Shown: in pieces, positions 11,622-26,667 of the stretch
How positions within the stretch are numbered: position 1 is the first letter of the stretch
Layout: the number at the start of each line of letters is the position of its first letter
Assembly (NCBI GenBank): GCA_023105745.1
Contig: JALGQZ010000009.1
Coordinates: forward strand, 8,902,937 to 8,966,936
Length of the DNA: 64,000 nt
Source of the DNA: Austropuccinia psidii
Taxonomy: Eukaryota > Basidiomycota > Pucciniomycetes > Pucciniales > Sphaerophragmiaceae
Direction: 5' to 3'
Program-made: the position numbers and the translations under genes
Notes under the pieces: generated by a model
The model's input: the letters and a program-made list of their open reading frames with translations, nothing else
Database searches by the model: none
What the model was told of the DNA's origin: nothing

Positions 11622-13424
11622 TGTAAGGTGTGGATATGAAACTTTGATTAGAAATAAGGTACTTTTCCCATCCTCAAAATTTTTATAAGGTATAATATAA
11701 TTAAAAATAGTATGAAAGACTATTTTTAAGAGAAAACACAGCAATTTTATTGCTTTTAACTTTATAATTATAAAGAAATAATATTATAAATGTTTAGTGT
11801 TTCACCAAAAATACATCTTTATCCCAAAATACTCTACAAGAGATATTTTAAGGCTACGAAAGATATTTGTTCAACAGCAATTTCAGTTGGAATTAATTGA
11901 GCAAAGAACTGGAAGCAATTAATTAAAGAATGAAGTCTTTAAAAAGATATTTAAAGAGAAAACATGCCCAAAAGTGACCAGAGTGAATTTAGAAACAAAG
12001 TGACAAACTTAACAGTGATTAAAGATGCTTTAATTCACTTATGGGGTGGTTCAAGGGGTAAAAATGATTATAAGAGTCACAAACAGTGACTATAATGACT
12101 TTTCCACGTGGTGGAAAGGTTTAAAATGATATAAAAAGGGTGGTTGGAATCTTTTATTGACTATTTCAACAGTGTTTAAACTAATTATAAAAGAAAAAGA
12201 TTGTAACATGAAGAGAAAAGTGGCACAAAGAAGACATTCTTTTATAGCCATCAATTTTCCTACTCTAATATTAAAATTTACTCTTTTCAGTCGTAGAAAA
12301 CACTCTGACAACAGAAAAGCAAATTATGGCATCATTGAACCCTGGTTTAGTCCAAAAAGGGCTGGTTTTAGCCATTTTAGACCCTTAAATCAGCCATTAC
12401 TATTGTAATACCTTCTCTAGAGCCTTCAAAACATGTCAGAACGTGTGTAAGAGATGTAGAAAACAGTTAAAACTGTTTTTACTAATATTGTTGTAGCTTA
12501 AGGGTAGTTTTACCCTCTTGGAAACAGTTAAAACTGCCCTGGTTGGTATCAAAACCTCATCATCAATTGAGTCACAGACCCTGTGACTCAATTCCAGGCC
12601 AAAAGCGATAAAAGTTTGCGTGGATTTTGACATCTCACGCCTTTCAGCAAGGATTTAGGGGGTCTGGCTCCCCCTTGGAGATAGAGTACCTTTTTCCCCT
12701 CAGAATTAATCTGACCAATTTATTTTTTCTTTAGTTTCTCCTCATTTAATACACTTGTAATTTACACATACAATTCAATTGAGGTTTACAGTACACAACT
12801 GTAATAGTTGATCTCTCATATGTAAATTACATTTCACTTATGTAATAGACGCACACATTTTGACATTTCAATTGAAAATACTTCAATTCCTCATAGTTTC
12901 TAAACTACACACAACACCTCAATTTTAACACAAAAATTGATGGTTACCACCACATTTGGTGTGAATCAAATTAAGTTTTTGAGGATTTTCAACTTTTGTA
13001 CAGATAATACTAAAACTCAATTTAAGTATATTTAGAGTTGAGTTACAGAAATTCTACCCAGAGGTGACTCCAGCTGATTTTTTATGAGGAATCCAATGGT
13101 GAATTAATTTTCTTAAATTTATTTATTGAATAAAAAGTTATAATATATTTTAGTTAACGTTTTACCCAAAATATTCTAATTTCATTAATTTTATCAAAAA
13201 TTCATTTTTACTTAGCTTTTTCAAGTAAAAATGCATTTTCATAATTTTAAAATTTAATTTAATTTTTATTTTAAATTATAATTAAATTTTTATTTTTGTA
13301 TATAAATTTGTATCTCTATTTTCATTTTTATTTTGATAATGCAAATATATTCATTTTACTTATATTTGTATCTTTTTTTGTTATTTGTGGTCTTTTGGGT
13401 ATATGAAAATACCTTCAAGGCTCA
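11622..13424 (-). mobile_element. LTR of family A, copy 2: 3' LTR of minus-strand gypsy element 1
   Basis: In plus orientation it runs TGTAAGGTGTGGATATGAA ... ACCTTCAAGGCTCA, the reverse of copy 1. It directly follows the end of the element-1 pol frame (read on the minus strand), so it is that element's 3' LTR. The 5-bp left flank is GAAGG. Length is 1803 bp. Confidence 0.9.
12567..12591. promoter_or_regulatory. bZIP-site palindrome, LTR-A copy 2
   Basis: Same perfect palindrome as in copy 1, read on the other strand (spacer ACC), with both TGA(G/C)TCA cores intact. Confidence 0.6.
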
Positions 13425-13439
13425 CATTTACTTGCCCTA

Positions 13440-16400
13440 AAAAAGTATATTACTTTGTAATATTGTTATTTCTAGTGTGTCTGAACATCCTGAGCAGTTC
13501 ATTAGCTTCATTTCTGCCCTTTTCTGCTGACCATTCCTCCTCACAAGTCAGGTCACTCTACCTAACCAGGTATTCCCTTACTTTATTGGTTCTCAACTTT
13601 CATTCTTTGAGAACTTTGGTAATCTTTTGAATACCAGATGATTCGATAGGAGGTATAACTTTGGGAACTTTATTCCTCAAAAGAAATTTTTCAGCCCCAC
13701 TAGATTTATGTGTATTTATCAAGATCACTGGAAATGTAGGATGCTCATTGCTAAGATCATGAGATAGTTCTACTTCAACAGCATTTTCTCTATGGAGGGG
13801 CTTAATAACAAAAGGTTCTGCAAAGGAATCTCTGAGCTTTTTACATACTTTGATGTTATTGAAGTTAGTGCCCGATACAAGTACTAAATCCTGCACTTTG
13901 AAATCTGGAGTGGCATGTGACTTTTCCCATTTGTCCTTAGCATATGCAAAATAGTCTTCCATACACCTGACTGCATGCTGCCTAGCTTTGCCTAGCATTC
14001 CTTCGAAGCTATCAGATGTGGGATCTATTTCAATCAACTCTTTCCACCAGGAATCTTGAGGTAGTTTGGGATTCCATCTCTTTTCTAGAATAGCAGGAGT
14101 TTGATTGTTACTGACCTGAATGAATGTCTTATATGCCAATTCTAGTGCTGGTAAAATAGTACACCAATCATGGGTAAATTCATCACAATATTTGAATTCA
14201 AGGCCATATGCACAAAATCCTCTTACCATATCTTCCAAGGTTTGGATCATCCTTTCAGCCAGACCATCAGTTTGTGGATGGTAGGCTGTAGAGAAGGATG
14301 ATTTTGTCCCAAATATTTGGTGAAGATCTGTCCATAGTGCTGAGGTTAATTTGGGATCTCTGTCACTAATGATGTTTGTTAATAATCCAGTACATGATAT
14401 TACTCTATTCCATATTAGAAGAGCTGTATCCATGTCTGTATCATCCTTGTGACATAGTAGAAAGATTTGAGTCTTACCACATGTGCCAACAATCACTAGG
14501 CAAGCATTATAACCTCTGTCACCTCCTGATGGCAGGCCAGTTACCCAATCCATATGAACAATCTCCCAAGGTCTGCTGGGTTCTTGGATCTTGATCATAT
14601 TTCCAAGTATTTTTCCAGTGGATTTATTTGCTTTTTGACATCTGTCAAAGGTTTTTCAATAATCTGCAACATCTTTCTGCCGCATTGGCCACCATATGCA
14701 GGTTTTTTTTCTCTTGTTCTGTCCTCAGACAGATGTCCTGAGAAAGGGCTATCGTGAAATTCTTTTAGTACAAGATTGATTAAAGACCTGTCCACAACTG
14801 TGATGACACATGTATGCTTAATTCTGTGGTAAATTATACCATCCAGTAAGTGGAATCTTCCTGCATCATAAGATTTTCTTCATATCCCATCTAAGACATG
14901 TATCAAAGAATTTTCCTTACAGTCCTTAGTAAGTAATTCGCATAAAATGCTACCATTTTTATCCTGAGTATAACTGTTCCTTAGCTCCTCAAAAAAGTGG
15001 TGTTCAGGTCTCTAACACTGATTCCTTCTATGGGTATTTGTGGAGAAGCTTCCTCTGGAACATAAGAAGGATTATCAATATTATTTGGTAGTGCGCCATC
15101 TTCTCAGTCCCTCTCCATCTTTATGAACAATGGTCATATTTCCCCTATACTCTTGTATGGCTGTTTTCCATCTGAGGATATGCCTGTTAGGAGTCTTCAC
15201 TTTTAAAAGTGACTTAACAGCAGTACCATCTGTTATTACTTCAAAACACATCCTTTCAGAAAGTAATTTAGCTTCTCCATGGCCCAGACAAGGCATAAGC
15301 ACTCCATTTGACTGCCTCCATATCTGGCTAAATTGGTTTTTTCTTTGCCTGAATATTAAGCATATGAATCCTTCTAAAGGTTTATCATTGATAATCTGGA
15401 CTTGATGAAGTGCAGCACCAAGCCCATATCCTGATGCCTCAATATAAAGCTTAAAAGGCAGCTTAAAAGCTGGCATCAGTAAGAGTGGAGCAGTGGTCAG
15501 GCTTGTCTCAAATATTCAAAAGCCTCGACTCTGTCAACTGTCATTTCTAATACTGTGTCTTTGTCACAAAATTTATAAAGAGGTCTTGCTATGGATGCAA
15601 AATCCTTAATATGTTGCCTGTAATATCCTGCAAACCCCAAAAATGACTGAATTTTTTTCTTGTTCTGAATGAGGGGTTTCAGCAATACTTCTGCAACCTT
15701 TTTCTTGTCAATTCCAAGGGATAAATCAGATAAAACATGTCCCAGTGCTTTAAGTTCTTTGAATACAAATTGGCATTTCCTTATAGAAATTTTCAGGTTT
15801 AAAGATTAGATTTTTGTCAAAACTCTGGATAATATGTACATATTTTCTTCCCAAGTTTTGGAACAGAAAATAATGTCTTCAATGTAAATGATTAACCATC
15901 CTTCTGAAATTTCTTCAGGGAAGATTTCATTCATCATCCTTTGGAAGTGTGAAGGTGCATTCTTGATACCAAAAGGCATCCTAAAATATTGATATACTCC
16001 ACAATGAACAATAATCCTCAAGTATTTTCTTTCCCTTGGTGTCACTAAATTCTGATGAAATCCTTTAAGGTAATCCATAGGGGTTATATAAACTGCTTGA
16101 GATATCTGGGTAAGGGAAATTCAGATTTCTGGTATTGGGTACCTGTCTGGAAAAGTGGAAGTGTTCAGAGCTCTGAAGTCCCCAACCATTCTGGATCTCC
16201 CATTATGCCATGCCACTATGACTGGTGTAGTTATTTCTACTTCCTCATTATGGCCAACCTTTCTTATTAGACCAATTTCTAGAAGTTCTTCAATATTAAT
16301 TTCCAGAGCTTCTCTTGATTTAGGACTTGCTGGATATGCAGGTCTGCTTAAGAGTGGTGGATAAGGTCTCTCAATATTAAGGCTGATGTCAACTTCCTGA

Positions 16401-17329
16401 CCAATAAGTGCTCCCAAAGGTTCTTTGTCTGATGCAGATTCTTCTCTGTGGTCATATAAAAGGGAATAAAGTTCATTTTCCTGACTATCAGTCAGATGAA
16501 AGCCCCTTTCAGCTTCATTTAACTGTTCAGATTTGAATTTTTCCAACTCTAAGCTGACTGGTGTTACTTTATTTACTGTAATTTGTCTTTTAAATGGTAA
16601 AAAGGAAAATTTTTGCTGCTTATTGTCTACAATAGTAAAGTATCTGTCTTTTCTGTTATGTAAGTCTATTCCATAGATGAGCAAACAGTCATTTCCTCAT
16701 ATAAAATGGGTCCTAGAGCAATTTTCCATAACAACAAATTCAAAAGTGATTCTTAAATGTCCATTAATATGTGGAAATATGACATTGGTCTCAAAGATTC
16801 CCAATGCTTCCATTGGATTGCTTGCAATATTGAATTTTATGCCATCAATTGGTAACAATTGGTCTTCAAAATTTGGTGTACAAGTCTTAAGAAAATATTT
16901 GCCAACACAAGAGCAGAAGGCTCCTGGGTCAAGTAAAGGTTTAGTGTGCTTTTTGTCAATTACCACTTCTGTTATACAAGAGTTACCAGCTGTATAACCT
17001 TTTCCCCTGTTTTTTTTGGTTCTCATAAGTTTTTCATCTTGAATTTTTGACAAATCAAGCTGACCATTGCTTAATTGTGGCAAGTGGGAATAACCTTCCA
17101 TGATGTCAAAAGTGGCATTAATATTTTCTATATCCTTTGAAAATTCAGAAATTATTGATGACATATCATATGAATTTTATTCAATTATATTATCATCTTT
17201 TTCAACATAAGGTTCTTTTTCAATGTCAATTCCATTGATTCTTCCCCTCTTTGGACATGTATTGGCTAATTGGGTGGCGCTTTGGAAAATACGGCACCTT
17301 CTGATTATATATGCAGATCTATACTTAAC
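13440..17329 (-). pseudogene. Ty3/gypsy element 1: decayed pol (zinc knuckle-protease-RT-RNase H-integrase-chromodomain)
   Basis: Read on the minus strand. A zinc knuckle (C-x8-LANTC, 17240-17290) is followed by a protease with LLDPGAFCSCVG near 16910. RT spans about 15500-16330, containing MVGDFRALNT, MPFGIKNAPSHFQRMMNE and an active-site loop IIYIEDII, so the second position of the usual YxDD box is Glu-Asp rather than Asp-Asp. RNase H follows at 15081-15476 ([16 protein letters not shown]). Integrase at 13600-14600 has HMDWVTGLP, IISDRDPKLTSALW and STAYHPQTDGLAERMIQTLE, so the D-D-E residues are present. A chromodomain remnant ending in RRMFRHTRNN-like sequence lies at 13440-13600. Several in-frame stops (for example 16697 region TGA, 17177 region TAA, 16121) and frameshifts make it non-functional. 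Its gag was separated from it by the Harbinger insertion at 17333. Confidence 0.9.
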
Positions 17330-17332
17330 ATT

Positions 17333-17480
17333 AGGGGGTGTCAACATTACCAAATCCCACACTCAAAATCCCGAGTTTTTTTTTGCCAAAATCCCGCATT
17401 GATTTTTCGGGATTTTAAGGTACAAAAACCCAGGTTTTTTGGTACCAAATCCCATGTTTAAATACTAAAATCCCACCTTT
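17333..17480 (+). repeat. left TIR and subterminal AAATCCC repeats
   Basis: The TIR tip is AGGGGGTGTCAA. Immediately inside, (A)AAATCCC or its complement GGGATTT occurs at least six times within 150 bp. Short clustered subterminal words like this are typical binding sites for transposase or the Myb partner; that role is inferred. Confidence 0.72.
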
Positions 17481-17765
17481 AGCTTCCCATAAAGGCACAT
17501 GTTTAAAACACATAACTCAGTAAGGGCATGTTAAATTGCATATAACTTTACTTCTCTTGCATAAAATCTGAATACACTCATCAGTTAATAAGGTATTTGA
17601 TTCAAAATTACATTTAATACAGGCCTTTTCTTCATTTACCATGCCCAAAGCATCAAAAAGGCTACCTTTACTTGAGACGCTAAACTCACTGCAGCTCATC
17701 AATGCACTCAACTCTGATAGTTATATAGTTATTCTGATGTCCAGGAAGATCTAATCTTATTAGAT

Positions 17766-18896
17766 ATGATGACCTTGCAAAGATACATCAAACCTCATAG
17801 AAGATATCCATCACATTACATGTATACAATGAATGATTTACAAACATTATCATCTGAATCGTTTTGACAGCTATGTAGGACCACACATGAAGCATTTGAA
17901 AAATTGCTTGCACAAATTCAAGCTGAGAAAAACCTTTCAAAACTCATCACAAAACAAACAACGCAATCCTGCCATCCAATTGGCTGTGGCATTATCAAGG
18001 CTAGGATCAAATGGCAATGGGACCGCTTTGGGAAAGATTGGAATGTTGTTTGGAATTAGCCATGGGGCTATTGTGTTGTACACTCAAAGAGTGATCCAGA
18101 TATTAATGAAGTTGAAGCGCAAAGTGATTGTGTGGCCAACAATAGAACAACGAAGAGAGATGTCTCGAGTAATGCAAGCAGAAGGCTTCCCTGGGTGCAT
18201 TGGGTTTATTTATGGGAGTCTCATACCATTATCACAACTTCCTCCCAATGATGGTGAAGTCTATTTTGATCACAAAAAAAGGTAAGCTGTTTAATTGTTA
18301 TTCTTTATTTCAATCTTACTGATGGTTTACATATAAGGTATTCTATGTCAATACAACTGGTTTGTGATGTCAACAAACATTTCACTGCTCTACATGTTGG
18401 TTGTACTGGGTCACTTCATTATTTGACTGTCTATCAACATATGAAAATAGCACAAACACCTCAAGATTTTTATGAAAAGGATCAGTACTTACTTGCAGAT
18501 TTGGCATATGCAAGCGCTCCTTGGGTTGTTCCAGCATATAAGGGAGTTTTAGCACAGAATGAAGACAACCATTGTTTCAATTACTGTCTAGCAATATCAA
18601 GGGTCATAATTGAGCATGCAATTGGAATTTTGAAGGGGTGGTGGTTTTCTCGAAGGGAAATGTGAAATCAAATGAGGGATAATCATGAAATTGAATATTT
18701 TGTTAGTTGGGTTGTGTCTTGCACTATTTTACATAATATGTTAACACAAATTGGTGATGAGTGGTTTGATTTATATGAAGTTTATGATCCACCACATGCA
18801 GAAAATCTGGCCAACAACAACATTGGGAAAGATGTGGTAAATAATGGTGAAAAAATTAAACCAATCACTTTGGCATGGAAAAATATTCAATTGTAA
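17766..18896 (+). pseudogene. PIF/Harbinger transposase (DDE_Tnp_4-type nuclease), decayed
   Basis: Spliced through a 56-bp intron at 18282-18337 (AG|GTAAGC ... ATAAG|G), the reading runs GFPGCIGFIYGSLIPLSQLP, PPNDGEVYFDHKKR, YSMSIQLVCDVNKHFTALHV, LLADLAYASAPWVVPAYKG and IEHAIGILKGWW. This is the Harbinger nuclease, which cuts the element ends. The first catalytic Asp (normally FIDG) is Tyr here; the later Asp (LLAD) and Glu (IEHA) remain. An in-frame TGA at 18663-18665 stands where the paralogous fragment at 45873-45878 has CGA (M-R-N-Q). Upstream, the frame starting near 17766 reads through TGA at 17865-17867 and shifts frame near 17940. The gene is therefore inactive. Its end faces the dioxygenase end, 87 bp away. 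Confidence 0.88.
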
Positions 18897-18983
18897 ATTT
18901 CATCAGGACCATTGCTTTATGTAAGTAATTTAATGGCATACAACGGAGTGGAGATGTTATTCATAAAATAAAACTATTTACAA

Positions 18984-20334
18984 TTAATATTTTTTAGCTC
19001 TTTTTTGATCCTGCATATTTCTTTCACAGTACCCATTGACTCTTGAATTAATTGCAGTGGGTGTCATTTTCAAGAATTTCTCACCTACATTGAATAATTT
19101 GTGGTTTATCTGAAAATAACATCCAAAATGAGTTATTTTGTCATGATTGATAATTTTTGGAGGTGGTTTTGTTGTATGATTAGCCATTGTTAATGTCTTC
19201 CAAAGAATTTCCTGATGCCCGGATTTTTTGAAAAATCGATTTCCATTTTCAATTCGGGGAAGTGCAAGCCATGTCCAGAGGGAGTGAAGACAGTTGGAAG
19301 GGGATGAAAATCTTTTTTGGATACAAAAGAGAAAAAACCATAAGTCCAGGCATTGAGATCATTCAAATCTTGGTGGTTTTTATTGAAAAATCCATCTTGA
19401 GTGACAATGAAATTGGAAAAAGATTTGAATTCTTCCTTTGGATTGGCAGATGTCCATTCAAGTTGACTGAAGTTTGGTAATTTGGCTGCCTCCATTAATG
19501 ACTGATTTTCTTGTGCGGCTAATTGTGAAAAATGAGAGATTCTGGAGTAAATGAATTTGTCATACTTTTGAAGTTTGTTCTATTGCATATTATCCAATAC
19601 AATTTGATGAGGAGATAAACCAGCCTTGCTGGAGTAAACACCTAAACATTTTGATAATAATTAGTAATTATTCAAGTTATAAGTTAAAAAATTCACACAC
19701 CTGCGGATTTTCCAGCAGCAGATCCAGGACAAAAGCCAATACCTTTCATAATGCCACCTAGGAGTTGTTTATTCATTTTAATTTCTTGTCAATTTTGAGA
19801 TAAGGGCATCAATGTAATGATAAGGTCTTTTAGTATTTGAGAGTGGCCTGAGGAAATATAAAAAGGGGTGATTTCATAAATGCAGACAGGTAGATACGCC
19901 TTTTGTGTTTTATCAATGATTAAATAAGGATGGGGTAAAGTATTGATTGATGGCAGTCTTAACCATGAGGCATTGGCGGCTTTCTTGTCACTTACTATGG
20001 AGGAAAAGTTCTTATATGCTGCATTTGAATGTCCAAGCTGAGGCATGATTTGTTTTGAATCATGAATATGTTGTATTTGGAATTGTGTGAGTTTTCTTTT
20101 ATGATTGGTTTGTTTATGATTATCTTCATGATGTTCTATCTTTGGTTTAGTCCTAACCATGACATCAATAGGAGTAACAATATTTGCATCAGCATTCAAA
20201 TCATTCGGATCATGTACTGACACTGGTTTAGTCCTAACCATAACATCATCAGAATAATTTGAAGAATGAGAGGGAGGGGGAGCACGTTTTTTGAATTTTA
20301 ATGATGATGGAAGGGGGCGGAATGGGAATGACAT
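18984..20334 (-). pseudogene. Tet-like 2OG-Fe(II) dioxygenase, copy 1, frameshifted
   Basis: This is the same family as the intact gene at 44193-45455. Fungal Tet/JBP-type enzymes of this group oxidise methylated bases in DNA; the exact substrate of this subfamily is unknown to me. From MSFPFRPLPSS the N-terminus is Pro/Ser/Lys-rich and repeats DVMVRTKP twice. The conserved core has ANASWLRLPS, GGIMKGIGFCPGSAAGKSAG, AAKLPNFSQLEW and the metal-binding HxD in FFNKNHQDLNDLNAWTYGFF, then FTPSGHGLHFP and ITHFGCYFQINHKLF. An intron (GTGTGTG ... TTTAG, about 19640-19700) interrupts the SAG/VYSSKAGL junction. A stop follows LMPLSQN near 19789, another lies near 19580, and a frameshift near 19215 separates the last 60 residues. 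The C-terminus is Lys-rich. It is convergent with the transposase. Confidence 0.85.
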
Positions 20335-20505
20335 TGCAAAAAATATGCTTATAGTATTCAGAAATGTAAACAAGTACAAAACAATATAAAAAATGATCAG
20401 TATGATTAATTAAGGTAATTATTTGAATATGAGTTTAATAAAGAAACCACAGTCAGCATGATGATGTAAGAATAAAATCATAAAAAAAGAAAATATATGA
20501 TAAGC

Positions 20506-20584
20506 ATTAATCATCTTTGAATTCGAAAAAACTCAAAGATGATTAATTATGATCTTAGTACAATTGTAATCATACTAAGATCAT
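20506..20584. repeat. two adjacent perfect hairpins
   Basis: Hairpin one: arms ATTAATCATCTTTGA (20506-20520) and TCAAAGATGATTAAT (20533-20547) with a 12-base loop. Hairpin two: arms ATGATCTTAGTA (20549-20560) and TACTAAGATCAT (20573-20584), also with a 12-base loop. They lie just upstream of the Tet-like gene, between it and the helicase pseudogene. They may be the relic of a small inverted-repeat element or a border of captured DNA. Confidence 0.8.
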
Positions 20585-20949
20585 AAAGGGTTAACCAGAA
20601 ATGACCAATACATTCCAAAGTGTAAAGTAATCACCACCAGGCTGAACAAAATCCAATCGCACACTAGAATACCTCCCAGAAATAATAATAATCTGGGAGA
20701 AGCGTTTTTAGGGCGTTTTTATTGCAAAAAAGGAAAATAAGAGCGAAATTGGAAAGGGAACCCACCAATCAGCATGAGGTTTCTTATATTTAGGCCTATA
20801 GAAGATTTAACTTTTTTCTGCAATAACATTCATACAGTGGAACGCACTGCTTTGTTGCATTGAAGCTTTCCACTCTCCAAAATGGCCTTTGACAACATTG
20901 GATGCATTGGAAACTCGGCCATCCTTTGGCCATTTTTAGTTAACTGACC

Positions 20950-23790
<2,841 letters not shown>

Positions 23791-23996
23791 ATAAGCGAGA
23801 AATGAGAAATCTGGAATATCAAATAGTCTTAAGATACTATCACTGACCCATTGTCATAGCTTTAGCCAAGTCGTGAGTCTCTTGAGATTAGTTGGCCTCT
23901 TCTGAATCAAATGGAGCTCGCCACAAAACTTGGCTATGACATGGTGGTGTTGATGCCTAAGAGTAGCCTTTTGAAACAAGAGAAACAAAGATAAAA

Positions 23997-24212
23997 ACTC
24001 ACCTTGATCCTATGAGAAATATTTAAGAACTCTGACAAAAGAACTACAAAGATCGTCAATCAAAACATTAGTTCTATTGCACACAGTGTAACAAACAAGA
24101 TAAAGACTCACCTTGTTCCTATGAGAAATATTTGAAAACTATGACAAAATAACTACAAAGATCGTTAATAAAAAGAATAGTTCAATCGCACACAGTGTAA
24201 CAAACAAATTTA
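23997..24212. repeat. 109-bp direct duplication
   Basis: Two adjacent copies start with ACTCACCTTG at 23997 and 24106. Both continue through CCTATGAGAAATATTT, AACTACAAAGATCGT and CACACAGTGTAACAAACAA. Read on the minus strand, each copy ends in CAAGGTGAGT, a splice-donor-like sequence, so this may duplicate an exon-intron border upstream of the helicase relic. Confidence 0.8.
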
Positions 24213-25132
24213 AGTGAAATGACCCACCTCAATCCAAAAACAACCAACTGAGAAGGTATGTTAACCTGCAGAAAACACACAATCAATTCCAAAAAAAACC
24301 GATGATCCAAAATGAATTGGCTGAAAACAATTTTTACCAGCATTAAAAACGATGGTGTCTAGATGGAGGAGTATTGAAAGAGCAAGCAATCAAAACAGAA
24401 ATTGATTAAAAGGATTTCAAATGAACTAAAAGTAAAGCAGTTAGAAAATAAATTGTTATGAACACTTTTGGGGAAAAAAATGAATTTAAAATAGAACCAT
24501 CCATCCAAAGAAAAAAATATGAAAAGGATGAGTCATCAACTAAAAAGAAAATCAAATTCAAAAAATTGAAAGAAACTTCAACCAACCCCAAAAAAAACAC
24601 AAAGAAATGAAAATAAATCATAATAAAATGGGACCATTCAAACCAAAATTAAAACCCAAACAAAACAAAATCAAAAATTTGAAAACACATGAAACAAAAT
24701 CACATCAAACGAAATAAAAATCAAAATAAAAGAGATAAACACAAAGAAAAAAATACCAATATATTTGAAAAAATCAAAATAAGGAAAACTCCAGAAAAAC
24801 AGAATAGGACATACCAAAATTATTCAAAAATCAAGAAAGGAGATGGTAAAGGGAAATTTATTTAAATTAAATTAAGAGAAAATGAGACATTGAAAGTGGA
24901 AAAAAAGAAAAGGTACAATCCACTCTTAAGTGGCAAAACTCCACCACAGAATGGAACTTTTGACGGCACCTTCAAATTCAATTGGTTCAAACATGGACCT
25001 TGATCTTTGGCACATAACATCATGATGCCAAGATTGCCCAAATTTTCACTTGTGTAATAAATTGCAATCAAATTCAAAAACATAAGATAAGTTCCCAATA
25101 AAAAACAACTTTATATGACAAATCACCGTGTA
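24213..25132. other. A-rich strand-asymmetric spacer, no gene
   Basis: The plus strand is almost entirely A/C with A-runs (AAAATCAAAAT, AAACAAAACAAAATC words) from about 24250 to 24890. Frames on either strand are low complexity (Phe-rich on the minus strand). Nothing coding is supported. Confidence 0.6.
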
Positions 25133-25163
25133 TCAAATGATTACATGAAATATAGGTAATATG

Positions 25164-26506
25164 TTATTTTTTATTGATAAATGACAGAATTCGTTCCAGA
25201 TCCACAATTGGCCTTCTTGATGACAATGCCACAATAGTGGGATCCATCTGGCATTGCTTTTCCTTAATTTCCCATTCCTGCTTCCACTTTTCTTTTTCAA
25301 ATTCATGTTGCTTCTTGTCAAACACCATTTGTTTTTGTAACTTGACTTTTTCAAACCGTTGTTTTTCCATGTTGCACACTTTCTCTTCATTCCACTTCTC
25401 CCTGTCCCACTCCAAACGCACATTATCACTGATTTAACAGGCTAATAAGCATGAATCTTGTAAGTAGTATTCATCATAGTAACCATAATTGCAAGTCATA
25501 CCTTTGTTCCATGATTCAAGTAAATTTGCATAAGTAGGTGCAAACATATCCAGAGACCTTTTCCTAGAACCACTCTTGTCATTCAAGTTGGGTGTCATGG
25601 CTTGATTATGCTTTTGTGTTGAATGCGTTATGGATTTACTTTTCTAGTCAAAGGAGAAATAATCAATATTGGAGTGAATAAATATCACTCTCAAATGTAC
25701 TTACTGAATCATCTTGAAGGTTTTCCACTGGAACCAAGTTATCATCATTATTAAGCAAAGGATCCAGATTGTAAGGTGAATCCAAGCGATTATTCTCCTT
25801 TGAAAAGCAAATGAGCTTTAATTATTCTAGGTAAAAAAAGGAAGAGACGATAACTTACCTTATCAAGAAAAACATCATCATCATCACCATTGAAACTGTC
25901 TTTTTCTTGAAAATCAAAGCTTGCAATGGGAGACACATTGGGCTTGTGGCCAACGAGCACATCCATTTCCACATAGCAAGGACACATACTTTCCAGCTTT
26001 TCACTCATTGATTTTATTCCTTTACTCTCATCTTCTTCTGTTATTCCAGCCCCAGTTAAGCTTTTGAATTTTTTTGCTGCCATATATTTCTTTTTATATG
26101 TTTTCCATCAATCTCAGATGCTGCTTGAACTGAGTTTTAGGCGATTTTGTGATTTTTCGTTGACCTCAATGGCCATAAGCTGAAACCCATGCTGCCTTGA
26201 GGAAGGAGGTCTTCCAATAGATTTTGAACCGCTAGTACCAAAACATGACTCAAAATTGGATTTGACTGAAAGCCAATTAATGGTGGTTAAGTAATCTGTA
26301 CGTATTAATTGACCTGATGGAAGAGGCAGGGCAGAGGTGATCTTCATATCTTTCTTGATTTTTCTTGCTTTGGATCGACACATTATTTTATGGATGATGA
26401 AGTATAAATGGACTGTAAGCTGTTCGGTCAGATTGTCCAAAATGGAGTGTAGAAGAATATGTTGTACAGGTATGAATTGTGCGTACTCATTTGGGTTAGG
26501 TTTCAA
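25164..26506 (-). pseudogene. Myb/SANT-like Harbinger partner protein with coiled-coil tail, decayed
   Basis: In PIF/Harbinger elements a second, Myb-like protein binds the termini and brings in the nuclease. Here the minus strand gives SSI-D-WKTYKKKYMAAKKFK around two in-frame TGA codons (26114-26116 and 26108-26110), followed by LTGAGITEEDESKGIKSMSE and CPCYVEMDVLVGHKPNVSP, typical of the segment just after the Myb-like domain in these fungal proteins. A highly charged coiled coil rich in KQ/EK (25164-25421, for example NMEKQRFEKVKLQKQM) forms the C-terminus. At least two introns appear to separate the pieces (near 25855 TTACCT and 25430-25790). Both TGA codons fit CGA (Arg-Asp-Arg-Trp). 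The N-terminal part (to 26506) is open but not recognised. Confidence 0.7.
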
Positions 26507-26514
26507 GCTGAAAT

Positions 26515-26664
26515 CCCAGATGCATGTGATTTGGTCACAATACCAGGGGACTCAGTTGAAATTCCATGGGATTTACACATAAAAAACCTGGGATTTAGTG
26601 TTGGGATTTGGGTTCCAAATCCCGTGTTATTTTAAGGCAGGATTTGGTGACTTTGACACCCCCT
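26515..26664 (-). repeat. right TIR and subterminal GGGATTT repeats
   Basis: Mirror of the left end. Inside the tip TTTGACACCCCCT, GGGATTT or GGATTT words occur about six times (26565-26650). It is inverted relative to the left end, as expected for a DNA transposon. Confidence 0.7.
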
Positions 26665-26667
26665 ATT

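Noticed and set aside
16900..16935. DPGA in place of DSGA/DTGA in the element-1 protease as an inactivating change
   Set aside because: I recall DPGA being the normal form in this gypsy family of rusts, so it is not good evidence of decay.
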